DNA of 64,000 nt, taken from contig NZ_FOUJ01000002.1 in assembly GCF_900114835.1 (NCBI RefSeq), forward strand, positions 390,374 through 454,373, read 5' to 3'. The first letter of the stretch is position 1. Each line of letters starts with the position of its first letter. The position numbers and the translations under genes were made by a program. This DNA comes from Methanolobus profundi (GTDB lineage Archaea; Halobacteriota; Methanosarcinia; Methanosarcinales; Methanosarcinaceae). Below the pieces are notes generated by a model. That model was not told the DNA's origin. It worked only from the letters and a program-made list of their open reading frames with translations, and ran no database searches. Below, in pieces: positions 54,390 to 62,489 of this stretch.

Positions 54390-54551
54390 ATGAGGGAAGA
54401 TATATTGATAGTTGTTCCTAAAGAGTTTGTGTTAAAAGATTTGCTAAAATTTCGGCTTTGTAGAATTTCTGTTAATCTGAGTGACACAAACATTGCTCTT
54501 TTTCTTTCCACAAAAACAGTCTGTGAACTAAATCAGATAAATGATAAATAA
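54390..54551 (+). pseudogene. Possible N-terminal remnant of a third permease
   Basis: A 53-codon frame starts MREDILIVVPKEFVLKDLLK. Its beginning resembles the permease N-termini (VFVISEKEFADNIWSPKLL, IFVIAKKEANDYLHD) with the conserved KE pair, and its position 5 bp after the ATPase gene suits a further operon member. The rest is not hydrophobic as a permease should be, so the gene seems to be truncated and frame-decayed. Confidence 0.4.
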
Positions 54552-55113
54552 TCCGATTCTGTTCTTTTCATCTTTATTGCGTGATGCTTTTCCCATTAAC
54601 AGCGTATGAATTTATCGATTGAAATCATGATAAAACAGATAGTACAACTCACCCATATGAATTCGAGTTTAAGAGGAGATCTCAAACAGTAAGTATTCCA
54701 TCTGAACTTTTATTATGCACTTTTCTGGAAGGAATATCTCTTTCCAGCTTAAAGAGTCGCATGAGTTTCAGAACTTACAATAAAGCAAAGGTATATAATC
54801 AAAAAATAATACATACTATTTTCAAAGAGTTTCTTAACCTGAATAACAATCTATGGAATTCTTTCCATCACATAATTTACAAATACATTATAATAAACTT
54901 CTTTTTGAAAGAGGTAAATATGCGATATATAGATTATGGTCAATCATTCCAACTAATTTTTAAATACTACGTCACGAAACACACTCTGTTATTTTACACA
55001 GAGATTCAAAGTGAGAAACGTAATCTATGGGCCTAATTATGAAATAAACAAATTAGGTATGTATTAAATATCTACTCATAAATTATATTTTCTACATACT
55101 CCGTTTTAACGAT
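54552..55113. other. Gap with a weak open frame between exporter and metalloprotease units
   Basis: A plus-strand frame is open from about 54650 to 55036. Its first part (FKRRSQTVSIPSELLLCTFL) looks protein-like and its latter part (IIHTIFKEFLNLNNNLWNSF) does not. There is no start codon or ribosome binding site for the better part. It may be a degraded transposase or other gene; nothing firm is seen. Confidence 0.3.
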
Positions 55114-55131
55114 GGCCACAATTGTTAAATA
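55114..55131 (+). promoter_or_regulatory. Promoter with GGCCACAAT element and TATA box, copy 2
   Basis: GGCCACAAT (55114-55122) and TTAAATA (55125-55131) keep the 11-nt offset of copy 1, and the leader RNA again begins 42 nt after the TATA start. Confidence 0.7.
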
Positions 55132-55166
55132 AAATAGCAAGTAATTTTGCAATGTCACATAGTAAT

Positions 55167-55305
55167 AATGTGGAGTGGGGTCCAAACTAAACTTGCAGAG
55201 TCGGCTTGTACCCCGGAACGCCCTAAGGCAAGGTTCTGGTTGACTTTGGTAATGCTCAAAGTTTGCGTGATCTTGCCTTTTGGGACTAAACAAAAGGTGA
55301 AATCA
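55167..55305 (+). ncRNA. Structured leader RNA, copy 2 (riboswitch-like)
   Basis: Counterpart of 48150-48292. The same helices form: GGGGT/ACCCC (55177/55210), GGCAAGGTT/GATCTTGCC (55227/55269) and CTTTG/CAAAG (55244/55257), the last with base changes that keep pairing. After TTGCC the sequence differs from copy 1, yet GCCTTTTG (55275-55282) can pair with CAAAAGGT (55291-55298), again covering the ribosome binding site AAAGGTGA of the gene at 55306. Retained pairing with changed sequence supports a real switch. Confidence 0.7.
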
Positions 55306-56679
55306 ATGAGAAATAAACAAACTATAGCTATTTGCTTTGTAATAGCAATCATTTGTTCGATGGCTGCAAGTGCTGAAGCAGTAGAAGCGTCAAATGATAA
55401 TTTACAGGCATCTGTAGAATCTGATACACTGAATGAACACTTCGAAAAAATTAGTGTTGATAAAAGTGATAGACTTAATTTACGCAGCTTTGATTCAATA
55501 AAGAAATATGATTTTATAACCGTTGACCCTATAGCTTTTCAAAAGGATGCGAATTCAGGTGAAATTACGATAGAGATAGCAGGGAAAGATTTCAAATTAG
55601 AGTTAGAACCTGCTATATATATTAATGAAGGAGATACACTCGCCATTCATAATGAAACCGGCCTATATGAAATTGAAATGCCAGAAATATATACCTACAA
55701 TGGAAAAGTTGTCGGCTATCCTGAAAGCAAGACTCGTTTTACCGTGTCGGACACAGGACTTGTTGGTAGGGTGGAAATCGGTGACATAAAATACATAATT
55801 GAACGAGCAGGGTATATCGAAAGAGATGGAAAAAAAACAGCAGTTAATGTTGTGTACAGTAATGTAGATGTATCCCCTAGTGGAACTCTTCCTAGTTCAG
55901 ATGACCTAGTTTATGATAGTACTGAAACAAGTGATACTTTTACAAGTGGTGAATTATCCACGCAAGCTATTGCAAGTAGCATGATATCTACACAAAGTAC
56001 TAAATCAGCTACTACTGTAGATTTATTAGCAATATATGATGGAGAGTTTAGAGATATCTTTGGAAACTATGATGACTGTTGCAATGAAATATATGACATG
56101 ATGGAGACTGTGAATGAAGTATATTCTTCATCTGATATTGGTGTTAACTTGGATATTACACACGTGGTTCGCGATACAGGGTTGGATGAGACAAATGGGA
56201 CTGCCCTATTAAACGAATTCAGGGACAGGGATGATTTTGTAAAAGAATATTACAACTGTGACATAGCTTTCTTATACACTGGAAAAGAAATTGACGATAA
56301 TGTAATAGGAAAAGCGTATAAATATGATACTACACCTAATAAAGCATATGCATTAGCACAGATGACACCTGGTAACTCAACATATACTGCAGATTTAGAT
56401 GATAGATCTATGGTAGTAGCACATGAAATCGGTCATGTATTCAACGCACATCATGAAGACTATAATGAAACTCCTATTTATGCGAAGGCCACCCAATGGA
56501 CCTACTTGCAGGTATGGGATAGATATTCTATTATGTACAGTCAATTCCAAGGAATTGGTTATTTAGGAGGGATGCAATTCGAATTTTCCACCAATACATC
56601 TACTGGCAATGGTGATGCAGACCACGATAATGCAAGATCAATACGTGAGGTAAAAAACATAGTAGCAGCATTTGAGTAG
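55306..56679 (+). CDS. Secreted HExxH zinc metalloprotease (M12-like)
   Basis: The 457-residue precursor has a signal peptide (TIAICFVIAIICSMAASAEA), a propeptide-like region to about 230 and a metalloprotease domain. The latter has VDLLAIYDGEFRDIFGNYDD, the zinc site VAHEIGHVFNAHHED (His373, Glu374, His377, His383) and a Met-turn-like YSIMYSQFQG. This follows the HExxHxxGxxH type of reprolysin-like enzymes, with Ala in place of Gly in the motif. ATG 55306 follows AAAGGTGA; the open frame upstream runs through the leader RNA and is not coding. It would digest proteins outside the cell or process exported substrates. Confidence 0.85.
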   Translation: MRNKQTIAICFVIAIICSMAASAEAVEASNDNLQASVESDTLNEHFEKISVDKSDRLNLRSFDSIKKYDFITVDPIAFQKDANSGEITIEIAGKDFKLELEPAIYINEGDTLAIHNETGLYEIEMPEIYTYNGKVVGYPESKTRFTVSDTGLVGRVEIGDIKYIIERAGYIERDGKKTAVNVVYSNVDVSPSGTLPSSDDLVYDSTETSDTFTSGELSTQAIASSMISTQSTKSATTVDLLAIYDGEFRDIFGNYDDCCNEIYDMMETVNEVYSSSDIGVNLDITHVVRDTGLDETNGTALLNEFRDRDDFVKEYYNCDIAFLYTGKEIDDNVIGKAYKYDTTPNKAYALAQMTPGNSTYTADLDDRSMVVAHEIGHVFNAHHEDYNETPIYAKATQWTYLQVWDRYSIMYSQFQGIGYLGGMQFEFSTNTSTGNGDADHDNARSIREVKNIVAAFE

Positions 56680-56730
56680 GAGCATTAGCGAATTGAGATA
56701 AGAATAGATGATAGATGTGGCTCGATAACA

Positions 56731-56760
56731 GAGGAAGTAACTTTACTTCCTCTTTAATTT
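56731..56760 (+). terminator. Terminator after the metalloprotease gene
   Basis: GAGGAAGTA (56731-56739) and TACTTCCTC (56744-56752) form a perfect 9-bp hairpin with a 4-nt loop, followed by TTTAATTT. Confidence 0.6.
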
Positions 56761-56778
56761 CAGCTATGGGGATCAAAC

Positions 56779-57171
56779 ATGATATCAAGTAATAAAAAAC
56801 TTATAATCGGATTAATTTTGCTGATTATGGCGGGAACAATCGTTTATGCTATTTACTCCGACCATGAATACGTAATAGAAAATCATGTCAGTTTTTCTTT
56901 GCATAACGACGACGAAATCAAACATGAGGTCTTAGTCGAAATCTTTGATTCAACCAACACGTCCGTATTCAAAGAAACATATATAGTGGCTCCTGGTGAT
57001 GAAATATATCCTGCTCGACTCAAAAAGGAAGAGGGTGCATATAGAATAGAAGTAACTTTGGATAATAATACTAATAATACATATATTGGAGACCTTTATT
57101 CAGAGTATCATGATTACATACACATTACAGGCGTTTCTGATCAGCCTTTTATGGTTGAAACTGCAGAATAA
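56779..57171 (+). CDS. Small membrane-anchored beta-domain protein
   Basis: The 130-residue protein has one N-terminal membrane helix (LIIGLILLIMAGTIVYAIY). A beta-sandwich-like outer domain follows (VSFSLHNDDEIKHEVLVEIF, FKETYIVAPGDEIYPARLKK). No enzyme motif. It lies between the metalloprotease and the PepSY-type pair, all in the same direction, but the hairpin upstream suggests a separate transcript. Function unknown. Confidence 0.6.
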   Translation: MISSNKKLIIGLILLIMAGTIVYAIYSDHEYVIENHVSFSLHNDDEIKHEVLVEIFDSTNTSVFKETYIVAPGDEIYPARLKKEEGAYRIEVTLDNNTNNTYIGDLYSEYHDYIHITGVSDQPFMVETAE

Positions 57172-57240
57172 GAATAATAATAGATCAGAGACGATATTTT
57201 ATTATTTGCTTATTCAAGAGACTGAAAAGTGATATTCAAT

Positions 57241-58383
57241 ATGAATCATGTTAATCATAAACACATTCTCATAGCAGTTTTAATACTAGTTGCACTGACA
57301 ATTATAGGATCAATAGCTTCAGAACATGAATGGATAGTTTCAACAAAAGAAGAACAATCAAGCTATTCAAATTATCTTAATCCTGACACAACAAAAGTAA
57401 ATGTAACTTTTGAAAAAGCAAAAGAGATACTAATATCTTCAAATTCAGAAATAAATAGTGACTCCATAAATGGAGAGCTTATTAATGACAGTCAGTATGG
57501 GATAATATGGCAACTTACATCAAAAACCAGTGATAATGGAAGTGTTCTAGGAGTTATTGACTCTGGTGATGGAACTCTGCTATGGATAGAGATTACAAAA
57601 GGAGAAATAAGTGAGAAAAATAACTTTGATCCTAATACAGCAGAGGTAAATGTAACTTTGGAAGAAGCAAAAAAAATATTAAAAAATGAAAATGAGAACA
57701 TCGTTGACGACTCAATAACCGGTAGTTTGAATGGATTAGAATGGGAACTTAATGGAATAACAACCAATGGAAAAGCTGTTGTCATTTCAATTGATGCTAT
57801 AAGTGGGGACATCATAAAATTATACGATAGTTCTAAAGATGGTAAAGGCAGTCTTGACTTAAATGATGATGATGCTTTAGAAATAGCAAATGAGTATGTA
57901 GCAACAAGAAATTCAGTAGATAGTATAAATGAATTGGAACTTGAAGAGATTAAAAAATCAGACTCGAATACTTTTTACGTAAGCTATGTGCGAATAATAA
58001 AAGGAATCCCCTCTCTTTCAGACGGAATCCTTCTGAGAGTGAATTCAGGAACAGGTGAAGTTAGAACTTACCGTAAAACCTGGTCAATGGATGAAAATGA
58101 AGTGGTAGTTGTTTCCACGGAGCCTGATATCTCATCAGATGAAGCTTCTGAAATACTCAAAGAATACATGGCAAATGAACCTTTCATCGGGAAAGATAAA
58201 GCAGATACCGTTAAAATTAATTCTTCTTCTCTTGTCTGGAAATTTGACGATAACCAAACAATACACCTTGCATGGTGGATACGGTTTAAAGATTCAACAT
58301 TTGCAAACGAAGATTCTCCTGCAGCAACATGGATAGATGCACATTCTGGAGAGATTATATTATTTGTTTATGAAAGGGATTGA
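57241..58383 (+). CDS. Membrane-anchored PepSY-like repeat protein, copy 1
   Basis: ATG 57241 follows AGTGAT; the GTG at 57229 is not preferred. One N-terminal membrane helix (ILIAVLILVALTIIGSIA) precedes repeated alpha/beta units of PepSY type. Units begin with VNVTFEKAKEILIS or VNVTLEEAKKILKN and end with strand pairs such as GIIWQLTSK...GVIDSGDGTLLW and LEWELNGI...VISIDAISGDII. A C-terminal unit ends in TWIDAHSGEIILFVYE. PepSY domains accompany and inhibit peptidases; with a metalloprotease 0.6 kb upstream, control of proteolysis is plausible. A close copy follows in tandem. Confidence 0.75.
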   Translation: MNHVNHKHILIAVLILVALTIIGSIASEHEWIVSTKEEQSSYSNYLNPDTTKVNVTFEKAKEILISSNSEINSDSINGELINDSQYGIIWQLTSKTSDNGSVLGVIDSGDGTLLWIEITKGEISEKNNFDPNTAEVNVTLEEAKKILKNENENIVDDSITGSLNGLEWELNGITTNGKAVVISIDAISGDIIKLYDSSKDGKGSLDLNDDDALEIANEYVATRNSVDSINELELEEIKKSDSNTFYVSYVRIIKGIPSLSDGILLRVNSGTGEVRTYRKTWSMDENEVVVVSTEPDISSDEASEILKEYMANEPFIGKDKADTVKINSSSLVWKFDDNQTIHLAWWIRFKDSTFANEDSPAATWIDAHSGEIILFVYERD

Positions 58384-58398
58384 AGAAGGATATTCAAT

Positions 58399-59565
58399 AT
58401 GAAGCATACATATCGTAAACACATTCTTATAGCAGCCTTACTACTAATTGCACTGATAATTATAGGATTAATAGCTTCCGAACATGAATGGATAGTTACA
58501 ACAAAAGAAGAACGATCAAGCCATTCAAATTATCCTGATACAACAAAAGTAAATATAACTTTTGAAGAAGCAAAAGAGATACTGATATCTGCAGATCCAG
58601 AAGTAGATAATGACTCCATAAATGGAGAACTAATTAACGATAGCGAATTTGGAATAATATGGCAATTGACATCTAGAACTATCTATAATGGAAGTATTGT
58701 AGCATCGATTGACCCTTATGATGGAATTCTGCTATGTACAGTTACTACAAGAGGGGACAGAGTAAATCCCAAATATCTTGATCCTAACACTACGGAAGTA
58801 AATGTAAGTTTGGAAGAGGCTAAAAATATATTGATAGCTGAAAACCCAGCCCTGAAAGCTGATTCTATCAATGCACAGCTTATTAATGATGACGATTTTG
58901 AAATAATATGGCAACTGACATCAAAAGCCATCAATGATAGGAGCGTACTTGCTGGGATAGATGCTTATGATGGAAATTTGGTCTTCGTCTATGATGGTTC
59001 AAAAGAGACATTTTCTGATGGTGAAGTGAGTGAAGATGAAGCTGTTGAAATTGCTGAAAAATATATGGAAACTAAGCTCACAGATGAACAGTTAGATAAA
59101 ATTATGCTGGAATATGTTAATTATCGGGAAAATGCAGATGACCTTCCGGGATTCTACCACATAAAATATATCAGGATAATTAACGGTGTTCCTCTCATAT
59201 CAGATGGTGCGACAATAAGCGTAAATTCAGAAACTGGCGAGGTTTCAAGTTATAGGGAACACTGGGAAGTATTAAACGAAAATAAGTACACAGTAGACAA
59301 TGAATCAATTCTAACTGAGGAAGAAGCCATTGATTACTTAAAAGAGTTCATAGGAGAACAAGTATATGATGGGAAGGTTTCAAGCACTACAGAAGTAATT
59401 GAATCTAAACTTAGCTGGAAATCTAATGAAAATGATGAAATCCTTCTGGTATGGTGGATGCAGTTTACAGATCCAAACCTTGGGCTTGATGAAAGTCTTC
59501 CGGGACTTGTTGGTATTGATGCAAATACAGGAGAAGTGCTCGTAGCATCTTATGAAATCGGCTGA
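58399..59565 (+). CDS. Membrane-anchored PepSY-like repeat protein, copy 2
   Basis: The 388-residue paralog begins 15 bp after copy 1. Its start region (ILIAALLLIALIIIGLIASE) and first unit (FEEAKEILISADPEVDNDSI, GIIWQLTSRTIYNGSIVASI) are nearly the same as in copy 1. Later parts differ more (VSLEEAKNILIAENPALKAD, AWWIRF replaced by VWWMQF). It is exported and tethered by one helix. Both copies share the leader sequence GGATATTCAAT / TGATATTCAAT before ATG, so the duplication included the translation signal. A strong terminator follows. Confidence 0.75.
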   Translation: MKHTYRKHILIAALLLIALIIIGLIASEHEWIVTTKEERSSHSNYPDTTKVNITFEEAKEILISADPEVDNDSINGELINDSEFGIIWQLTSRTIYNGSIVASIDPYDGILLCTVTTRGDRVNPKYLDPNTTEVNVSLEEAKNILIAENPALKADSINAQLINDDDFEIIWQLTSKAINDRSVLAGIDAYDGNLVFVYDGSKETFSDGEVSEDEAVEIAEKYMETKLTDEQLDKIMLEYVNYRENADDLPGFYHIKYIRIINGVPLISDGATISVNSETGEVSSYREHWEVLNENKYTVDNESILTEEEAIDYLKEFIGEQVYDGKVSSTTEVIESKLSWKSNENDEILLVWWMQFTDPNLGLDESLPGLVGIDANTGEVLVASYEIG

Positions 59566-59590
59566 TATTGACTATCAGCCTTCTATTTTC
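59560..59590 (+). terminator. Terminator after the PepSY-like pair
   Basis: GGCTGATA (59560-59567) and TATCAGCC (59573-59580) form a perfect 8-bp hairpin over the stop codon, followed by TTCTATTTTC. Confidence 0.6.
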
Positions 59591-59646
59591 TTTTTCGCTT
59601 ATTTTTGCATCAAAAATTGAACTATAGTTTTTTTAGTTTGAACTCT

Positions 59647-59664
59647 GGCCATAATAGTTAAATA
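59647..59664 (+). promoter_or_regulatory. Promoter with GGCCATAAT element and TATA box, copy 3
   Basis: GGCCATAAT (59647-59655) and TTAAATA (59658-59664), again at an 11-nt offset. It probably drives the second exporter module. Confidence 0.65.
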
Positions 59665-59699
59665 AAAAACTAAACGACTACTTCATCATAATATGTATA

Positions 59700-59822
59700 T
59701 TTAATTCATATAAAAGTCGGAAGTTATGCTAACTCAAGAGTACATAAGACAAAGTTATAGTTAGCAGTGCTTACAAAGCAAAAGGTGAGATCAATGAAAA
59801 GCACTACATAAACTTTGAAATT
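59700..59822 (+). pseudogene. Decayed third copy of the leader RNA and gene start
   Basis: AAGTCGGAAG (59714), TAAGACAAAGTTATAGTTAG (59745 on) and GCAAAAGGTGAGATCAATGA (59778 on) match parts of the leaders at 48150 and 55167, in order but with gaps. The CTTGCC segment that would pair with GGCAAG is lost. The former start ATG 59794 now reads only four codons before TAA. The promoter upstream remains intact. Confidence 0.55.
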
Positions 59823-59861
59823 AAGATTGCGTAACAGCAAAATCAATGACAACAAAAAAGC

Positions 59862-60230
59862 ATGAAAAATAACCATATATTTCTAATAGTGATATTCGCA
59901 GGACTTGCATTTTTTGAAATTGCCAGCATCTTGAATAAAAGTGTAATGATGGCAGGTATATTACTTGCTATCATAACAGGAATGGTGCTGGGAATAAAAA
60001 TAGATAAAGACCCGCAAAAATACACTTTTTTAGCAGTGTTTACATATAGCATAATTGCATGGGTCTTGATGTTATTATTCACTAAAGACGGAAAATTTTT
60101 ATTAGAAGCAGGTATTGCAGCCACATCACTTTTAACTGGGTTTGCAATTATGAATTTTTTATTCAATGCCATAGTTGGATCATTTGCAGCATTTGTCACA
60201 TGCAACATCAGTGACAATAGAACGGACTGA
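59862..60230 (+). CDS. Four-helix membrane protein of the second exporter module
   Basis: The 122-residue protein is almost wholly hydrophobic, with segments HIFLIVIFAGLAFFEIAS, VMMAGILLAIITGMVLGI, FLAVFTYSIIAWVLMLLF and GIAATSLLTGFAIMNFLFNA. It ends 4 bp before the permease gene, so the two are co-translated. No family is recognised. It may be an accessory subunit of the transporter. Confidence 0.65.
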   Translation: MKNNHIFLIVIFAGLAFFEIASILNKSVMMAGILLAIITGMVLGIKIDKDPQKYTFLAVFTYSIIAWVLMLLFTKDGKFLLEAGIAATSLLTGFAIMNFLFNAIVGSFAAFVTCNISDNRTD

Positions 60231-60234
60231 TAAC

Positions 60235-60984
60235 ATGAATATATCAAAAATAAGAATTGTTGCCCTGGACGAGATATTAAGAGGGGTAAAAAGTAAGCAT
60301 GTATGGTTTTTCAGCAGTGCATTGGCATTCATTTGTATTCTGGCAATGCACTACAGCACATCTTTAGCATTCTTGTTTTCAGATTCGGGTAAAATTCCTT
60401 TCACCTATATTTCTTTCATGATAATACTGATCATCGGCCCTTTTTTCATACTTGTAACAGCATTTGACAGCATCAGTAACGAGGTTGAGAAAGGAACTGT
60501 CAGATATATTATCTCAAAAATTGACAGAGCATCTTTTATGCTTGGAAAATTCTGTTCTTTGTTCCTGATATTCGCAGTCCTTACTTTTATTGTTGCTATC
60601 ATGGGACAGGTATATACTTACAGCTCAGGAAATGCCTTTGATCTGGAAAGAATGATCCTTTTCTGGTTATTCTCAAGTCTGTATCTTGGATGTTTTATCA
60701 GTATCTTCATCTTTGTCTCGACCCTGTCGAAAAATAACAAGATAGCATTCACAATGTCTGCAATACTGCTGGGAATTACCATATACTTCTTTATGCAGGG
60801 TGGCAACGAGTATTTGAGGTATTTAACTCCTCCATATTATGCTTTTGCAGTCTCAGGAACTATGAAAAATACCACCGGAGAAATTGACTATTTTAACATG
60901 ATCAGGAACCTGGTCTCAATGTTGCTCTTTATAGTTGCAACCTTATCCATCGATATACTAACATTCAAAAGGAGGGACCTATAA
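60235..60984 (+). CDS. ABC-2 type transporter permease of the second module
   Basis: ATG 60235 is preferred over the upstream GTG/ATG region that overlaps the previous gene. Six hydrophobic segments are seen (ISFMIILIIGPFFILVTAFD, SLFLIFAVLTFIVAIMG, MILFWLFSSLYLGCFISIFI). The typical loop TAFDSISNEVEKGTVRYIIS matches ABC-2 permeases. The stop overlaps the ATPase start (TAATG), showing coupling. Substrate is unknown. Confidence 0.87.
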   Translation: MNISKIRIVALDEILRGVKSKHVWFFSSALAFICILAMHYSTSLAFLFSDSGKIPFTYISFMIILIIGPFFILVTAFDSISNEVEKGTVRYIISKIDRASFMLGKFCSLFLIFAVLTFIVAIMGQVYTYSSGNAFDLERMILFWLFSSLYLGCFISIFIFVSTLSKNNKIAFTMSAILLGITIYFFMQGGNEYLRYLTPPYYAFAVSGTMKNTTGEIDYFNMIRNLVSMLLFIVATLSIDILTFKRRDL

Positions 60985-61916
60985 TGGCGGCTGCTATCTC
61001 CATAAAGGGTCTGTACAAGAAATACGGCCCCAGATACGTACTGGATAATCTGTCCTTTGATGTGGAAAAAGGAAGTATCTACGGATTTCTGGGACAGAAT
61101 GGTGCAGGGAAAACAACTACCATAAAGATACTGTCAGGACTTTCGATCCCAGACGAAGGCCAGATAATTATTGACAATATGGATCTGTCCGCAGAAGCTG
61201 ATAATATCAAAAATATCCTTGGTCTGGTCCCACAGGACTCTGAATTCTATGATGAACGGACTGCCCTCAGCCAGATGAATTATTTTGCCAGTCTCAAAGG
61301 TCTTAGCAAAAGCGAAGCACAGGAAGTATCAAATCTTTTACTGGAACGAGTAGGTCTTCAAAGTGAGATGACAAAGAAGGTCGGTTCATTTTCCCATGGT
61401 ATGAAAAAGAGATTAAGCATTGCACAGGCACTATTGAACGACCCGAAAATACTCATTCTCGATGAACCCACGAACGGTCTTGACCCTGTTGGAGTGCGTC
61501 AGGTCAAACAGATCATCCAGGAGTGCAACGAGAATGGGATCACAATACTGGTCTCATCCCATAACCTTCTTGAAGTGCAGGAGATCTGCACCCATATAGG
61601 GATCCTGAAGAATGGAAAGCTTATCACCGAGGGTACGATCGAGGAGATCCGACGGCTTGAATCAAATGGAGTAATCACAGTTGGGATCTACAATATATCC
61701 CCTGAAATAGTAGATCTGGTAGAGAACATGGATTATGTCGTGAAGACAAAAATAAAAGAGAATAATATTCTGGAGATCTATGTTAATTCTGAGGTCGATG
61801 TTAAACCGGAACTTAACAAATTGATAGTAGAAAATGGCGGACAGGTTTTCAAACTCATTGAGAATTCACTTTCACTGGAAGATGCATACCTCAATGCAAC
61901 CGGAATGAAAGAATAG
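60984..61916 (+). CDS. ABC transporter ATPase of the second module
   Basis: The 310-residue protein has Walker A FLGQNGAGKTTTIKIL, Q-loop LGLVPQDSEFYDERTA, signature FSHGMKKRLSIAQALL, Walker B KILILDEPTNGLDPVG and the H-loop LVSSHNLLEVQEI, plus a C-terminal domain of ~90 residues. It pairs with the permease at 60235. It is clearly distinct from the ATPase at 53390 (for example SHGMKK against STGMRK), so the two exporters are separate systems rather than a recent copy. Confidence 0.95.
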   Translation: MAAAISIKGLYKKYGPRYVLDNLSFDVEKGSIYGFLGQNGAGKTTTIKILSGLSIPDEGQIIIDNMDLSAEADNIKNILGLVPQDSEFYDERTALSQMNYFASLKGLSKSEAQEVSNLLLERVGLQSEMTKKVGSFSHGMKKRLSIAQALLNDPKILILDEPTNGLDPVGVRQVKQIIQECNENGITILVSSHNLLEVQEICTHIGILKNGKLITEGTIEEIRRLESNGVITVGIYNISPEIVDLVENMDYVVKTKIKENNILEIYVNSEVDVKPELNKLIVENGGQVFKLIENSLSLEDAYLNATGMKE

Positions 61917-61951
61917 ATCTGCTCTTCAAAATCTGAAAGATGGAGAAAATC

Positions 61952-62113
61952 ATGAAGAATGAACAGTTATTATTTTTAATAACAGCTCTAATCGTATGTA
62001 CATTTCTGGGATACCTGCATCATGATCTGATGAATGGCATACGCACTGGAATTCTCGTAGGGATCGGGATTGTCATCGGAATGAAAGTAATAGGAAAAAG
62101 GCAGGCAAAATAA
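61952..62113 (+). CDS. Small membrane protein (53 residues)
   Basis: GGAG stands 7 nt before ATG 61952. Two short helices (LLFLITALIVCTFLGYLHHD and GILVGIGIVIGMKVIGK) make up most of the protein. The stop overlaps the start of the next gene (TAATG), and the ATPase gene ends 35 bp upstream, so all are in one operon. Probably an accessory membrane subunit; no family recognised. Confidence 0.6.
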   Translation: MKNEQLLFLITALIVCTFLGYLHHDLMNGIRTGILVGIGIVIGMKVIGKRQAK

Positions 62114-62319
62114 TGGATATAGGACCAGTATTGTTTAGCACCTTCACGTTAACATTTCTGGCACTCTATCCATTTTATCTCAGGAAATACAAACCACATA
62201 GATACAGAGGTTTGTGGATAATGTTAGGTGACTTGAACAAAACACCTGAAAATGCTCTTGTTTTTCCATCCTTGTGGTTGACCGGTAATTTACTTTATCT
62301 GTATCTATTCGGTAACTGA
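62113..62319 (+). CDS. Small membrane protein, last gene of the second exporter operon
   Basis: The 68-residue protein starts within the stop codon of the preceding gene. Two hydrophobic stretches (VLFSTFTLTFLALYPFYL and ALVFPSLWLTGNLLYLYLF) flank a basic loop. Its coupling to the operon supports the coding call. Function unknown. Confidence 0.6.
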   Translation: MDIGPVLFSTFTLTFLALYPFYLRKYKPHRYRGLWIMLGDLNKTPENALVFPSLWLTGNLLYLYLFGN

Positions 62320-62410
62320 TATTTGGGATCGTATAGTACCAATTATCTTTTTTGATCTCATTGTTCGATCGGTTCTTACAAAGTATACTGACAATACAGT
62401 TGGAATTTCT

Positions 62411-62429
62411 GACCATAACTCCTTAATAA
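62411..62429 (+). promoter_or_regulatory. Promoter element GACCATAAC with TATA-like TTAATAA
   Basis: A looser form of the GGCCATAAT/TATA pair (12-nt offset), about 60 nt before the TTG start of the lipoprotein gene at 62490. It resembles the element at 63333 more closely than copies 1-3. Confidence 0.45.
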
Positions 62430-62489
62430 ATTGCTAAGTAATTGCTGTATAAGCTATACAAAAGCAGAGTTTCAAGAGAAGGGATCAGG

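Noticed and set aside
55147-55305. N-terminal extension of the metalloprotease ORF through the leader
   Set aside because: The extension has no signal peptide, and the equivalent frame is not kept in the 48150 copy. The ATG at 55306 has a ribosome binding site and yields a proper signal peptide.
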